DNA of 30,201 bases from a virus, in IMG/VR virus record IMGVR_UViG_3300035698_005496, positions 1 through 30,201 of that record; one strand, 5' to 3'. Numbering within the stretch: the first letter of the stretch is position 1; every line of letters begins with the position of its first letter. The notes below the pieces were generated by a model. The model was not told where the DNA came from, searched no databases, and saw nothing but the letters and a program-made list of their open reading frames with translations. Below are positions 1 through 8,415 of the stretch, piece by piece. The position numbers and the translations under genes are program-made.

Positions 1-670
1 AAGATAAATCAACACCATTTGATCTTAATATTTTATTAGACGAGCCAAGTCCCAATCTATCTGTAGCATTAGATGAATTTCTATATATAATATCACCGCG
101 AGTTGTCATAGGATCAGAAAACTCGCCGGTCGATGCACTAAGCATATTATCGCCGTACCATTGAAGTCCAGGACCTGCTGATATTACAGTACTAGGTTCT
201 ATTCTGAAAGCGGTGTTTAGTGAAACCTGATCACTCAGATCTATAAAACCATTTATACCACGACCACTAAGAGAATAATTTATCCAACTATCATCCTGAA
301 AGATTATGACGTCGCCATCTTCAGCATCGCTCACGTTAACATTAGATATATCTCCTAATGTATAAACGTTCAATAGTTGATATTCTAATTCATCTGCGAT
401 AACTCTAAACCAAGATTCTACATTACTAAATTTATCAGAATAAGATTCTTTAAATTCTAAAGTCCTTTGAGACTCTACAGTAACGGCCGACAGTTGTGTT
501 GCTAATAATTCTACATCAAACGGATTGATATCGACGGCAGTATAATCAACAGCACCAGAAGTGATGATAACATTTCCATCCTCATCTTTATTAGGCACTT
601 TAATTTCAGATGTAGCTTGTTTAAGTTGATCTAGCGCGTGTTGATATATTGTTTCTTTAGTAATTGCCAT
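1..670 (-). CDS. Baseplate or tail fibre protein, N-terminal part (cut by window edge)
   Basis: An open frame of 223 codons from the ATG at 670 to the window edge with no stop. The strong site AAGGAGAT precedes the ATG, ten bases after the previous stop. The start reads MAITKETIYQHALDQLKQAT. Further in, LGDISNVNVSDAEDGDVIIF followed by SDPMTTRGDIIYRNSSNATD and RLGLGSSNKILRSNGVDLS resembles the repeated trimeric modules common in phage tail fibre and baseplate decoration proteins. The C-terminal part lies outside, so neither full length nor receptor-binding domains can be judged. Confidence 0.8.
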   Translation of the reverse strand, partial: MAITKETIYQHALDQLKQATSEIKVPNKDEDGNVIITSGAVDYTAVDINPFDVELLATQLSAVTVESQRTLEFKESYSDKFSNVESWFRVIADELEYQLLNVYTLGDISNVNVSDAEDGDVIIFQDDSWINYSLSGRGINGFIDLSDQVSLNTAFRIEPSTVISAGPGLQWYGDNMLSASTGEFSDPMTTRGDIIYRNSSNATDRLGLGSSNKILRSNGVDLS

Positions 671-679
671 TACATCTCC

Positions 680-1060
680 TTAAGTCCCCGGTACTTCGGT
701 GTTAAATACTTTGTCCTTAGCGGTAGTAACACCAGACTGAATAACAGGTGGTAATATTCCCTGTGCAATTTGTAAAGTATCCTGTGCAATTTCACCGCTC
801 ATAGATGGATTCAACGGAATGGCGGCCGCCTTTGTGGCCAATTTAATTGCGGGTGTTGCTTTTTGTATAATGTTTGTCACCAGAACATAAGCATTATAAG
901 CTGTAATGGCCGCGAGTGCTGTAGTAATAGAAGCCATGATGGCACTATTCTTTTTTATAGCTGGGAATTTTTGAGCTGTCAGTAATGCCACTTGCAGTTC
1001 GGTCATAGTTAACGAATTCATTTTATGATCTATTTTTAATAATTCAGCTACGGTTGCCAT
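680..1060 (-). CDS. Small hydrophobic late protein of unknown function
   Basis: A 126-residue protein that I do not recognise. It is Ala/Thr-rich with a long hydrophobic helix-forming stretch (MASITTALAAITAYNAYVLV, about residues 42-61) and a second Ala-rich region (~68-82). No signal peptide is evident. GAGGG lies upstream of the ATG and it starts two bases after the spike gene stop. Its place between the spike and the next baseplate or fibre gene suggests a baseplate part, spike-tip part or assembly factor, but no motif supports one over the others. Confidence 0.7.
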   Translation of the reverse strand: MATVAELLKIDHKMNSLTMTELQVALLTAQKFPAIKKNSAIMASITTALAAITAYNAYVLVTNIIQKATPAIKLATKAAAIPLNPSMSGEIAQDTLQIAQGILPPVIQSGVTTAKDKVFNTEVPGT

Positions 1061-1062
1061 AA

Positions 1063-1722
1063 TTAAGCCCTCACATTCTTTGTTGCCGTTAACACATGAC
1101 CATCCTTTGTTAATATTTGTCCTGGTGTTGGTGATGTTACAACATATCCACCGCCCGGACCTATAACAACTTTATCTCCTGCATCTATCCTAACGACTTT
1201 ATCAGAGTGTATTGTGATTTCTCCTTCTTCATCTGCCACAATTTTAACACCCAGTCTTTGTTTATATACCATCTCACCAATGCGGCGATTAATAACTAGA
1301 TAATCTCCTTCGTCTAGTTCAAAAAATACCATGCTGTCTGGATAATCTGTACCTCTGAGCTTTGAAATAGTATTAGTATCAATTATCTTATCGGTAAAGT
1401 GGGGGAAATAAATATCTCCCTTTTCAAAATAAACACCAACTAAAGTGCCAACGGGCGGAACTATAAAGGATCCAATTGTACTACCAACAAAATTCTTATC
1501 ATTAAATGCCCAAGGAATATCTTTATCAGAAACATCATTGCCATAAATACCAAAGACTCTTATTCTACAACGACCAAGTTCATCTGGATCATTATTATCA
1601 ATAACCCGACCAACATAATCGTCGAGCAATCTATCTTCATGTTCATCTAAAAACTCTGTCATTACAAACGAAAGAGGATCTGATAATCTAGTTCTAAGTG
1701 TTTCTTCTAATCTAATCGCCAT
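1063..1722 (-). CDS. Baseplate spike protein with gp5-like OB fold
   Basis: A 219-residue spike protein. Residues ~35-110 look like the OB-fold domain of T4 gp5 and gpV: YVGRVIDNNDPDELGRCRIR, IPWAF, and FIVPPVGTLVGVYFEKGDIY. The C-terminal part has repeating beta strands (EITIHSDKVVRIDAGDKVVI) like the start of the spike beta-helix. It lacks the lysozyme domain that T4 gp5 carries between these parts; the M15 peptidase on the tape-measure protein may stand in for it. The start overlaps closely with the hub gene stop (one base between them) with a weak ribosome binding site, so coupling is likely. Confidence 0.82.
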   Translation of the reverse strand: MAIRLEETLRTRLSDPLSFVMTEFLDEHEDRLLDDYVGRVIDNNDPDELGRCRIRVFGIYGNDVSDKDIPWAFNDKNFVGSTIGSFIVPPVGTLVGVYFEKGDIYFPHFTDKIIDTNTISKLRGTDYPDSMVFFELDEGDYLVINRRIGEMVYKQRLGVKIVADEEGEITIHSDKVVRIDAGDKVVIGPGGGYVVTSPTPGQILTKDGHVLTATKNVRA

Positions 1723-1723
1723 A

Positions 1724-2905
1724 TTATTCTGTCACTCTATATTGTTTTACATCTTGAGATTTGTTCATTCCATTTCTATGAAGCGATACCATCTTTTTGT
1801 ATATACCATCCTTTGATACCTGATGTGTTATTCCACCAACCAAATAATTCCCGCTCATTACTTTATTAGGACCATCATCAAAATTCGACGGTACACTCAA
1901 ATTTATTTTATCAAACAGGTTTATATCATTTCTAGCATCAACATTTATAACAAGAGAGAACGCAAAGAAATTATTTAACAAGAAAGGATTGCGCGCTAAC
2001 GATTCAAAATATCCCCCGTAAACATTCTCTGTATAAAAATGGCCCGATTCCGAAAAAACATCTTGGCCCGCATACTCTTTATCTGTAAAAGATAACTGTG
2101 TCAACTTTTCAGGGGTACTAACGCTTCCTGTCTTTTCTGATCCATTTAAATCATAATACTCATAAGATCCACCATAGCCGGTTGTCTTATTATAATAACC
2201 ATTAAAATTTACAATATCATATTGATTGTACCAAATGGTTTTATCTTTATCATCTATTTCATTTTCAAACATTACTTGATCGAGTTTGGCTATTCTACTT
2301 TCCTTTTTATTCATTTCTGCATGAAGAGATGTATATACAAATTTAGATTTAGAATTGGCATAAAATATTGGAAGATCGTCTGATATACTAGCCCTATTTA
2401 AAATATGACGAATGAATTTATAATTATTACTACACTGTAACCAAGTCATCGTATCGGTCGGTATAACATTTAAAGGATTTGTAAATGGTAAATCAACTTC
2501 TTCTGATATAGTTTTTAAAACACTAACAGAATTTTGCTTTCTAAAACTTCTACTATGGCTCGGAGTAAACATTGAGCTGACTTTAAGATGGCCAGACATT
2601 TCAACAACAATTTGTTTATTATCACTGACCTGATTGACTTTGTAATCGCTAAGAAGAAAAGTCATCGTTAATGCATTTTTATCTTGGTCTGACTTGCCGA
2701 TCGTAACTTTTATTTCATCGTTGTCTTCTAACGGCAATCTTTCGATCATTGTTCCGTCATCAACGTATGTTAATTCTAAACGGGGGAGTATGTCTATTAC
2801 CCATTCACGTATCACCAAATTCAGTACATTTGCGCCTGTATATCTTTGTCCTTGAATTACTAAATCTAATAGAAAGTTTTGTCCTGGTAATTGTACTGAT
2901 GGCAT
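1724..2905 (-). CDS. Baseplate hub protein, gp27/gpD-like
   Basis: A 393-residue protein with the general layout of hub proteins of the gp27/gpD family, which form a trimeric ring below the tail tube and hold the spike. The beta-rich N-terminus (LLDLVIQGQRYTGANVLNLV, IDILPRLELTYVDDG, TMTFLLSDYKV) and the SVLKTISEEVDLPF and MTWLQCSNNYKFIRHILNRA segments in the middle resemble the gpD-type tube domain and helix pair. It precedes an OB-fold spike gene, as expected for a hub-spike pair. GAGG precedes the ATG. The family call is by order and pattern. Confidence 0.72.
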   Translation of the reverse strand: MPSVQLPGQNFLLDLVIQGQRYTGANVLNLVIREWVIDILPRLELTYVDDGTMIERLPLEDNDEIKVTIGKSDQDKNALTMTFLLSDYKVNQVSDNKQIVVEMSGHLKVSSMFTPSHSRSFRKQNSVSVLKTISEEVDLPFTNPLNVIPTDTMTWLQCSNNYKFIRHILNRASISDDLPIFYANSKSKFVYTSLHAEMNKKESRIAKLDQVMFENEIDDKDKTIWYNQYDIVNFNGYYNKTTGYGGSYEYYDLNGSEKTGSVSTPEKLTQLSFTDKEYAGQDVFSESGHFYTENVYGGYFESLARNPFLLNNFFAFSLVINVDARNDINLFDKINLSVPSNFDDGPNKVMSGNYLVGGITHQVSKDGIYKKMVSLHRNGMNKSQDVKQYRVTE

Positions 2906-2914
2906 TTATCAACC

Positions 2915-3232
2915 TCACTGTTTGCTTTGCACATTTAAGTACCAATCCTCGATATCTCCAAGGCTAGGAACGTTTACTATATCACCAACAGCAACATCAT
3001 TCCACCAGTCCTGAATATTATTTATCTTAGCTACGATCCACCAATAATCAGTAACACCATAAAACTTTAAAGAAAACAAATCGGGCCGGGCTATAAAGCT
3101 TCTGGCCATCGTTGCGAAAGTCATCGGTCGTTTAATTTTAAAAAGATCCCAATTAGTTAATAACAAGTCTCTTTCTTTAACGCCATCAACATTTTCTAAT
3201 TCCATAAAATTTGATCTATTATATTTTGCCAT
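2915..3232 (-). CDS. LysM-like baseplate protein (gp53 / gpX type)
   Basis: A 105-residue protein with an N-terminal basic segment and a C-terminal LysM-like part: FYGVTDYWWIVAKINNIQDW followed by VAVGDIVNVPSLGDIEDWY. Such domains occur in T4 gp53 (baseplate wedge) and in the small gpX-type proteins that link tube and hub in other contractile tails. Its place between the tube cap and the gp27-like hub fits the second group best. TGGAGA precedes the ATG. The fold is suggested by pattern only. Confidence 0.7.
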   Translation of the reverse strand: MAKYNRSNFMELENVDGVKERDLLLTNWDLFKIKRPMTFATMARSFIARPDLFSLKFYGVTDYWWIVAKINNIQDWWNDVAVGDIVNVPSLGDIEDWYLNVQSKQ

Positions 3233-3244
3233 TATATCTCCAGA

Positions 3245-4387
3245 TTAAAAAGTTGTAAGGCCACCCTTACGACTTGCTTCGTTCTGTTTATCTATTGTTA
3301 TAACTCTACTGGCCCCATCACGCGGCAAGAACAATCCAATATCATTTGCACTAGAAATTATCTTTCGTGATGATAATTTAAGAGTAGCATCTACCCACAA
3401 CGGCCCGGATCTTGTCATTTCTCTTGAAAAATCTAAAATTACATTTTCTAATACCATGTCGGAATGACTAAAATAATTTGATATTTCAACCTTAACTGGG
3501 CTCGGAGACCCCCTTAATGTCCAATAATCGGAAATGTCATCTAAAACATTATCAGCTCCAGCATTGCCAAGGAATTTACCGACGGCTACGCCTAGAGTTG
3601 CAATTCCTGTAACGGCATCAATTCCTTTTTCTGTAACAGTCTTCTTCGACTGCTTGACAAGACCACCTTCACGGAAAAATTTTTCTTCTTTCCCGGCATC
3701 CTCCGGTTGTTTCGATGCATAGCCGACCGCGGCCGCGGCATTGAGTGCCCCTTTGGAAATTTCCTTTTTAACGTCGTTCGCCACTGCCAACAAAGCCAAT
3801 GCCTGATCCGGGGCCCCATTCATACGAAGCTCAGCAGCGGTTGCTTTTATTACATCAAATGCTTCGCCCGGCACACACATACTTAATAACATCATCGGAA
3901 TAAGAATAGTATTCCAATTTGAAGTCCAATTCACAATTCTAATTTTAGGATTGATTTCTAAATATCCACTCTTTTTATATAACTTTTTAGAAGCATAAAC
4001 TTCGCCAATTTCTCCAACACCAAACTGTGGCGCAACTTTATTAGCAAAATTAACAAAGGCCACACCTTTCGACTTTATACCATCTAGCAGTTTGATACTA
4101 GGAATTAGACCACCAAAGCCTCCCCTTGCTCCCCATTCGGCATTAATAGAAAAATTCAATTTCTCTGATATAACACCAGTAATAGGAATATCCATACTAG
4201 TGGAAAATTTTCTTATGGAGGTCGGGGTGATTCTAATAACAGCATAACCGTTTTTAGTCTTACCTTCTAAATCTGTATCGCCATATGACTTTTTATAAGA
4301 TTCTTCATCAAACAACGTTCTAGCAAAAGAATTTCTTAATTCACCACCGATATTACCAACCGCACCTTTAAGTTTATCTATAGCCAT
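3245..4387 (-). CDS. Baseplate tail-tube initiator/cap protein, T4 gp48/gp54-like
   Basis: A 380-residue protein directly after the tape-measure gene, as genes 48 and 54 follow 29 in T4 (364 and 320 residues). These proteins sit on the baseplate hub and start tube growth. The C-terminal block GSPSPVKVEISNYFSHSDMV, ENVILDFSREMTRSGPLWVD and TLKLSSRKI resembles gp48-type tube caps. The middle (residues ~190-285) is helical and Ala-rich. GAGGGG precedes the ATG. I cannot separate gp48 from gp54 by eye. Confidence 0.7.
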   Translation of the reverse strand: MAIDKLKGAVGNIGGELRNSFARTLFDEESYKKSYGDTDLEGKTKNGYAVIRITPTSIRKFSTSMDIPITGVISEKLNFSINAEWGARGGFGGLIPSIKLLDGIKSKGVAFVNFANKVAPQFGVGEIGEVYASKKLYKKSGYLEINPKIRIVNWTSNWNTILIPMMLLSMCVPGEAFDVIKATAAELRMNGAPDQALALLAVANDVKKEISKGALNAAAAVGYASKQPEDAGKEEKFFREGGLVKQSKKTVTEKGIDAVTGIATLGVAVGKFLGNAGADNVLDDISDYWTLRGSPSPVKVEISNYFSHSDMVLENVILDFSREMTRSGPLWVDATLKLSSRKIISSANDIGLFLPRDGASRVITIDKQNEASRKGGLTTF

Positions 4388-4388
4388 A

Positions 4389-6392
4389 TTATCCCCTCGC
4401 CGATGTTGTTACAGATGTAACATTACTAATCTGTGGTGTTGGTAATGCTTCTTGGAATTGTGTTCCTATTTCTTTTGCTAACATCATAATACTCGCTGAT
4501 GATAAATTAATTCCTGTACTCTTTTTTTTATTCATTTCTATTTCAAAATCCGGCAAGTTACTTGCAGAGTTCTGAGTTAATTCCGGTTCTGGTAAAGAAT
4601 CACCACCAACAAAAATCTTTTTATTTCTCCAGTCCTGATTAATTGTATCCCTTTTACCATAAGACGGATCCCATGGTTCAAGATGCCAAGGTTCGTTCTT
4701 TGCCTTTGCATTCTTATGGCCGTGTGTATCTCCCCAATGTAATAAAGGTCTATGGAAATTTTTAAGAAGTGACAACTTTTCTAATTTATTAGCATCTTCA
4801 GATTGAATATCAATAGCCCTTCCAAACGCATGAGGGCTCCTTGGGTTTTTAGATCTATAAGCTGAATTAACACGAAGGTATTTTCCTCCAGTTTTGTTAA
4901 AATATTCCTTTGCCATTTTTAAAAAATTAGATCGAGTTGTTCCATCCATATTCGTAAGATCTGTATACCACTCTGGATGAAATTTCACACCATCATAAGA
5001 CTTAAATCTTGATGATTTACTACCATAACGAAGATCTTTACCTGAATATATAACATCCTCGTCTTGTTGTATTTCTGATTCTTTACTAGGATCAAATGTA
5101 TTTTTACCAACCATTAAGTCACTACCCAATACATCACCACCACCATCGGCAGCGGCTTTATTTTTGAACATATTTTTTAACTTGCTACCAAAACCTGGGA
5201 CAGAACTAACAGCTTTCATTGCTTTACCCTTATCACCAACACCCATAGTCAAGGCAGCTTTTGTATCCCTAATAGCAATAATAGCATCTATCGCAAATGA
5301 AATTGCAGTACCAACACCAGGAAATATAGAAGCGATACCAGAAGCTATTTCTAAAACACCACCAATATAATCTCCCTTTATAAATTTACCGATGCCAAAA
5401 ATCAAACCAAGAATAGAACCAACTCCAGGTATTTTCTTTAAAAAAGATTTACCAAGAGCCTTCGATCCAATCTTACCTATGGCCTTGCCTGTTTGTTTCC
5501 CTAACATTTTACCAAGATTCTTTACGCCACCCTTTGATAATACTTTAAATGATAATTTAGCGAACTTAGCTAAATTTTTAATTCCCTTAAAAAAACCACC
5601 GACTTGCTTGAGTGCCGCCATTCCGTTTTTTAAAATTTTAGGCATACCCACCGTCAGGGGGAACATTACAGAAGTACCCCACTTTAAGAATGTTTTTGTT
5701 ATTTGTCCCACGCCTTCCGGGGATGTGAAAATGCTTTTAAATCCCTCTTTTGTTACGTGTAATATTCCTTTTGACGAATATTTAATAGCCCCCACAAACA
5801 GATCTTTAGTAAGTTTTCCTATAGTCCCAGTTACAAATTTTCCTTCCGGGGAATTATAAAAATCCTTTAAGACATCCCAACCCTTACCAAAAATTTTACC
5901 CAGGCCGTTTCTAATAGTAGACAAATATTTATTTTCTCCTGTTAGTAAATAACCAACAACACCGCCCATTGCTAATCCAGTTAAAAGCTGACCTGCGACG
6001 CCAAGTAATCCTTTTGCTTTAGATATAACCCGCGATCGCTGTTGTTTAGTTTGTTCCTTTAATGCAGCTTCTATATCTTTCAGTTCGCCAACTACATTCT
6101 TATTAGGGTCTTTTTCCCTAATAAAGCTTTTTGCATCTTTTTTAGATTTCTCTGATGTTTTAGATGCATTGGTCAATAACTTATTACTAGAAGCTATATC
6201 TTTGGTCATCGATGACATTGATGTATTCATGTTTTTTAATAAAACCAAACTGGCATTATGGTACATGCCAAGGTTCTTAGTCATCTTATCAATACCAGGA
6301 TCAGATCTAACAGACCTAAACTTTTCTTGGTTTCGACGACTAATAGCTTCGGATTCGGCTTTATTAACTACATTCATTCCAGAGTCTGGCAT
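4389..6392 (-). CDS. Tape-measure / hub protein (gp29 position) with M15 peptidase domain
   Basis: A 667-residue protein in the place of T4 gp29, the hub protein that sets tail length. Residues 1-125 are helical and charged. Residues ~127-150 and ~320-377 are hydrophobic, Gly/Ala-rich segments typical of tape measures, with many lysine-rich amphipathic helices between. Residues ~460-580 form a VanY-like D,D-peptidase (M15): SAYRS (510-514), PHAFGRAID with His521 and Asp528, and EPWHLEP with Glu567 and His570, the usual zinc ligands and base. It would cut peptidoglycan cross-links when the protein is ejected ahead of DNA. T4 gp29 has no such domain. The start overlaps the preceding stop by one base. 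Fusion of peptidase and tape measure is seen directly; role at entry is inferred. Confidence 0.85.
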   Translation of the reverse strand: MPDSGMNVVNKAESEAISRRNQEKFRSVRSDPGIDKMTKNLGMYHNASLVLLKNMNTSMSSMTKDIASSNKLLTNASKTSEKSKKDAKSFIREKDPNKNVVGELKDIEAALKEQTKQQRSRVISKAKGLLGVAGQLLTGLAMGGVVGYLLTGENKYLSTIRNGLGKIFGKGWDVLKDFYNSPEGKFVTGTIGKLTKDLFVGAIKYSSKGILHVTKEGFKSIFTSPEGVGQITKTFLKWGTSVMFPLTVGMPKILKNGMAALKQVGGFFKGIKNLAKFAKLSFKVLSKGGVKNLGKMLGKQTGKAIGKIGSKALGKSFLKKIPGVGSILGLIFGIGKFIKGDYIGGVLEIASGIASIFPGVGTAISFAIDAIIAIRDTKAALTMGVGDKGKAMKAVSSVPGFGSKLKNMFKNKAAADGGGDVLGSDLMVGKNTFDPSKESEIQQDEDVIYSGKDLRYGSKSSRFKSYDGVKFHPEWYTDLTNMDGTTRSNFLKMAKEYFNKTGGKYLRVNSAYRSKNPRSPHAFGRAIDIQSEDANKLEKLSLLKNFHRPLLHWGDTHGHKNAKAKNEPWHLEPWDPSYGKRDTINQDWRNKKIFVGGDSLPEPELTQNSASNLPDFEIEMNKKKSTGINLSSASIMMLAKEIGTQFQEALPTPQISNVTSVTTSARG

Positions 6393-6661
6393 TATCCTGT
6401 CATTCCTTCGCTAAACATATCGGGTGTTATAGTATTTTCCTTTTTATCTCTCGATTGCTTTTCTTTTCTTTTTTCTTCTGATAATCTCTCAAGGCACCAC
6501 ACAAATTCAAAATAATCTTTATCATTAAAATCAAAATCAATTCCCATATGATACGCTAGTTGAAACTCCATTTCTAATATTTCATTTAAAGTTATTGTTG
6601 GGAACAAAAAAGTCGGCGCGAAAATTAGCCCTTTCAGGGGCAATACCTCCGCAAGAGTCAC
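6392..6661 (-). CDS. Small overlapping ORF between gp26-like and tape-measure genes (gp51 position), possible frameshift extension
   Basis: An open frame in +1 (equivalently -2) relation to the gp26-like gene. The protein-like part (TLNEILEMEFQLAYHMGIDF, then DFNDKDYFEFVWCLERLSEEKRKE) starts before the only ATG. That ATG is at 6571, would give 59 residues and has only weak TTAGAA before it. A GTG at 6661 lacks a ribosome binding site. An alternative is ribosome slippage on the T6 run at 6606-6611, giving a gp26 extended form, as in tail assembly chaperone pairs of many phages. The stop overlaps the tape-measure ATG by one base. T4 has gene 51 here, another hub assembly factor. Coding is likely; the start mechanism is open. 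Confidence 0.6.
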   Translation of the reverse strand: MTLAEVLPLKGLIFAPTFLFPTITLNEILEMEFQLAYHMGIDFDFNDKDYFEFVWCLERLSEEKRKEKQSRDKKENTITPDMFSEGMTG

Positions 6662-7565
6662 AAGTTACATTCATAATAGGCTCGATTCCCATGCCAAACT
6701 TTTCCACATATGTCATTATAGTTGAATAATCTTCACCAGATAACTCACAAATATAATTATATTTTTGAATCAACGTCATCTCTTTGTTATTAACCATTAA
6801 CATATTAGCTAGACCAAGGATTTCATCATCAGCTTCGATATCACCAAACGCTTTTGCATTCATCTCTTTATATCTATCAAGATAATTTTGATCTGATATT
6901 GTCAAAAACTTCAATTGAATTTTATCTTGATTGTTTAATGATAATTCTTTATCAATTTCATATTCATCACTAAGATATTGTACTTGTAAATTATTAAGTT
7001 TAAAATGAAACGACGATTTCATTTCACATTTCTGACAATGGAAATTTACAACATAACCACTATCTCTAAATGTGTTAGCTCTCAACCAAAAAATTATATA
7101 CAATTTATCGGCGATAAGAATATCACCTACGTCTATTCCCTTAACAGTCCTTTTAATAATATCATTAAGAACATAATCTGCATTGTTCTCGTTCAAAGAA
7201 GATAATTTTTTAATTTCTATTACCTTTAACGGCCTTGCCTGAAGACTCGTTCCCTTTGGATATAAACGATACTTAGAAGGTAAATCGGTAATCTCCCAAT
7301 AATTAGCACCACCGGTTACTACAGCGCTCGGTAGTGTCTCTCTTACTTCTGGTTGTAAAGATTTCTTTAGCTCATTAAATTTAGCAGGATTTTTTTCATG
7401 TCCTTCAAATTTTTCAATTGCCTTTCCTTCCATTGTTGCTAGAGTTTGCTCAATCAATTCATCGTCTTCCTTTGCTCTGTTCTCTGAGAACGTATCTTGT
7501 TGTTTACTAGCATTTTTAGTAAGCTTTCTTAAATCTTCATCTTTTAAATCTTCAAACTGATTCAT
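6582..7565 (-). CDS. 26: Baseplate hub assembly protein, T4 gp26-like
   Basis: A 327-residue protein. After a charged N-terminus (1-85), the block ITDLPSKYRLYPKGTSLQARPLKVIEIKKLSSL and the following helices resemble T4 gp26, a protein needed for baseplate hub assembly (T4 base plate family). It carries two CxxC pairs, CQKC near residue 180 and CDSCG near residue 303, that could bind one zinc ion. T4 gp26 is shorter (208); the extra length here is N-terminal. AAAGGAG precedes the ATG. Its 3' end overlaps a second open frame (6392-6661) and it lies just before the tape-measure gene, the usual place of tail assembly chaperones. A six-T run near its end may be a frameshift site. Confidence 0.78.
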   Translation of the reverse strand: MNQFEDLKDEDLRKLTKNASKQQDTFSENRAKEDDELIEQTLATMEGKAIEKFEGHEKNPAKFNELKKSLQPEVRETLPSAVVTGGANYWEITDLPSKYRLYPKGTSLQARPLKVIEIKKLSSLNENNADYVLNDIIKRTVKGIDVGDILIADKLYIIFWLRANTFRDSGYVVNFHCQKCEMKSSFHFKLNNLQVQYLSDEYEIDKELSLNNQDKIQLKFLTISDQNYLDRYKEMNAKAFGDIEADDEILGLANMLMVNNKEMTLIQKYNYICELSGEDYSTIMTYVEKFGMGIEPIMNVTCDSCGGIAPERANFRADFFVPNNNFK

Positions 7566-7598
7566 ATCAATACTCCTTTAAAATTAAACATTCTTTTA

Positions 7599-7606
7599 TA
7601 TTTATC
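7599..7606 (-). promoter_or_regulatory. Variant late promoter box GATAAATA
   Basis: One mismatch to TATAAATA, on the minus strand, overlapping the stop codon of the preceding gene and 33 bases upstream of the gp26-like start, a spacing like that of the perfect boxes. Confidence 0.35.
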
Positions 7607-8324
7607 CACCAAATATAGTTTTTGCGTCTGTCGCAAAACCTTTAGCCTCTGGAGAATCTTTCCCCAATCCAATTTTTCTATCACGCACCCTACCAGCTAC
7701 AGAATTACCAATATTAGATAATCCTTTCTGTGCCGCATTATACATCATATATTTAGGATAATAACTTTTCATAACATCACAACCAAAACTAATATTATAT
7801 TTAATTTGATCGCTGCTTTTATAACTATAAACTGGTGAGGTCGTTCCTATAAAATATAAATCTTTATAGATATACCACACAACAGGGATACCACTTTTAT
7901 CTTGCACTTCAACTATTAAAGAACCGATCCGATTCTCCATAGGATGTTCATAATAACCATCTCTATCTATTATTTGTTTCTGACACCAATTTATAAAATA
8001 TGATATAGTACCAATCTCATCCTCTTCCAATGTCATTTCGACTTGTAACCAATCCTCTGTCTTAAGTACAGGAAACGTGCGTAGTAAAGCACCCCACATC
8101 TGTTTTTCTTTTGTAAACGTATATTGTGGTAACGTAACACTCTCTATATGAAAACTTCTAATAATCGGCATTGGGCCTGTTTTCTTTCTAACTTCATTCG
8201 TTTTGAATGGATTATCAAGAAATGTAGCATAAAATCTCCACGCCGGTTGTATAGTTTTGCCGCCAAGGGGCCCTGGAAACTTATACCAAGTTAACAACTC
8301 TAAGCCGTTTTGACCGTAAGGCAT
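7602..8324 (-). CDS. Tail protein, possibly a tube-related or tube-baseplate protein
   Basis: A 240-residue protein between the tail tube and gp26-like genes. It has several beta-like segments (RFYATFLDNPF, SFHIESVTLPQYTF, WLQVEMTLEEDE, QIKYNISFGCDVM) whose order resembles a tail tube fold, so it may be a tube-like adaptor at one end of the tail. I do not recognise a named T4 homologue. A helical C-terminus (YNAAQKGLSNIGNSVAGRVRDRK) has no tube counterpart. TAGGAG precedes the ATG. A structural role is likely from place and form; the exact one is not. Confidence 0.78.
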   Translation of the reverse strand: MPYGQNGLELLTWYKFPGPLGGKTIQPAWRFYATFLDNPFKTNEVRKKTGPMPIIRSFHIESVTLPQYTFTKEKQMWGALLRTFPVLKTEDWLQVEMTLEEDEIGTISYFINWCQKQIIDRDGYYEHPMENRIGSLIVEVQDKSGIPVVWYIYKDLYFIGTTSPVYSYKSSDQIKYNISFGCDVMKSYYPKYMMYNAAQKGLSNIGNSVAGRVRDRKIGLGKDSPEAKGFATDAKTIFGG

Positions 8325-8337
8325 TGCGTACTCCTAA

Positions 8338-8345
8338 GATTTATA
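8338..8345 (-). promoter_or_regulatory. Variant late promoter box TATAAATC
   Basis: One mismatch to TATAAATA on the minus strand, directly after the tube terminator and 13 bases before the next ATG. A start here would give almost no leader, so use is uncertain. Confidence 0.3.
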
Positions 8346-8352
8346 TTGAAAG

Positions 8353-8377
8353 AGATGGGGGAAAATACCCCCCATCT
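8353..8377 (-). terminator. Hairpin terminator after the tail tube gene
   Basis: A perfect 9-bp stem (AGATGGGGG with CCCCCATCT, loop of seven bases) follows the tube stop codon by 38 bases. On the minus strand it is followed by CTCTTTC, a weak T tract; the plus strand side has TTTATTTATT. It may act as a partial terminator that lowers transcription after the abundant tube gene. Confidence 0.6.
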
Positions 8378-8415
8378 TTATTTATTCATCAATTCACAGT
8401 AGTCATGAGGGGCTA

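Noticed and set aside
3592-3819. Minus-strand ORF within the gp48/54-like gene
   Set aside because: Arg-rich out-of-frame shadow with no ribosome binding site, wholly inside a better supported gene.
5392-5859. Plus-strand ORF opposite the tape-measure gene
   Set aside because: Pro-rich shadow of Gly/Lys-rich coding sequence.
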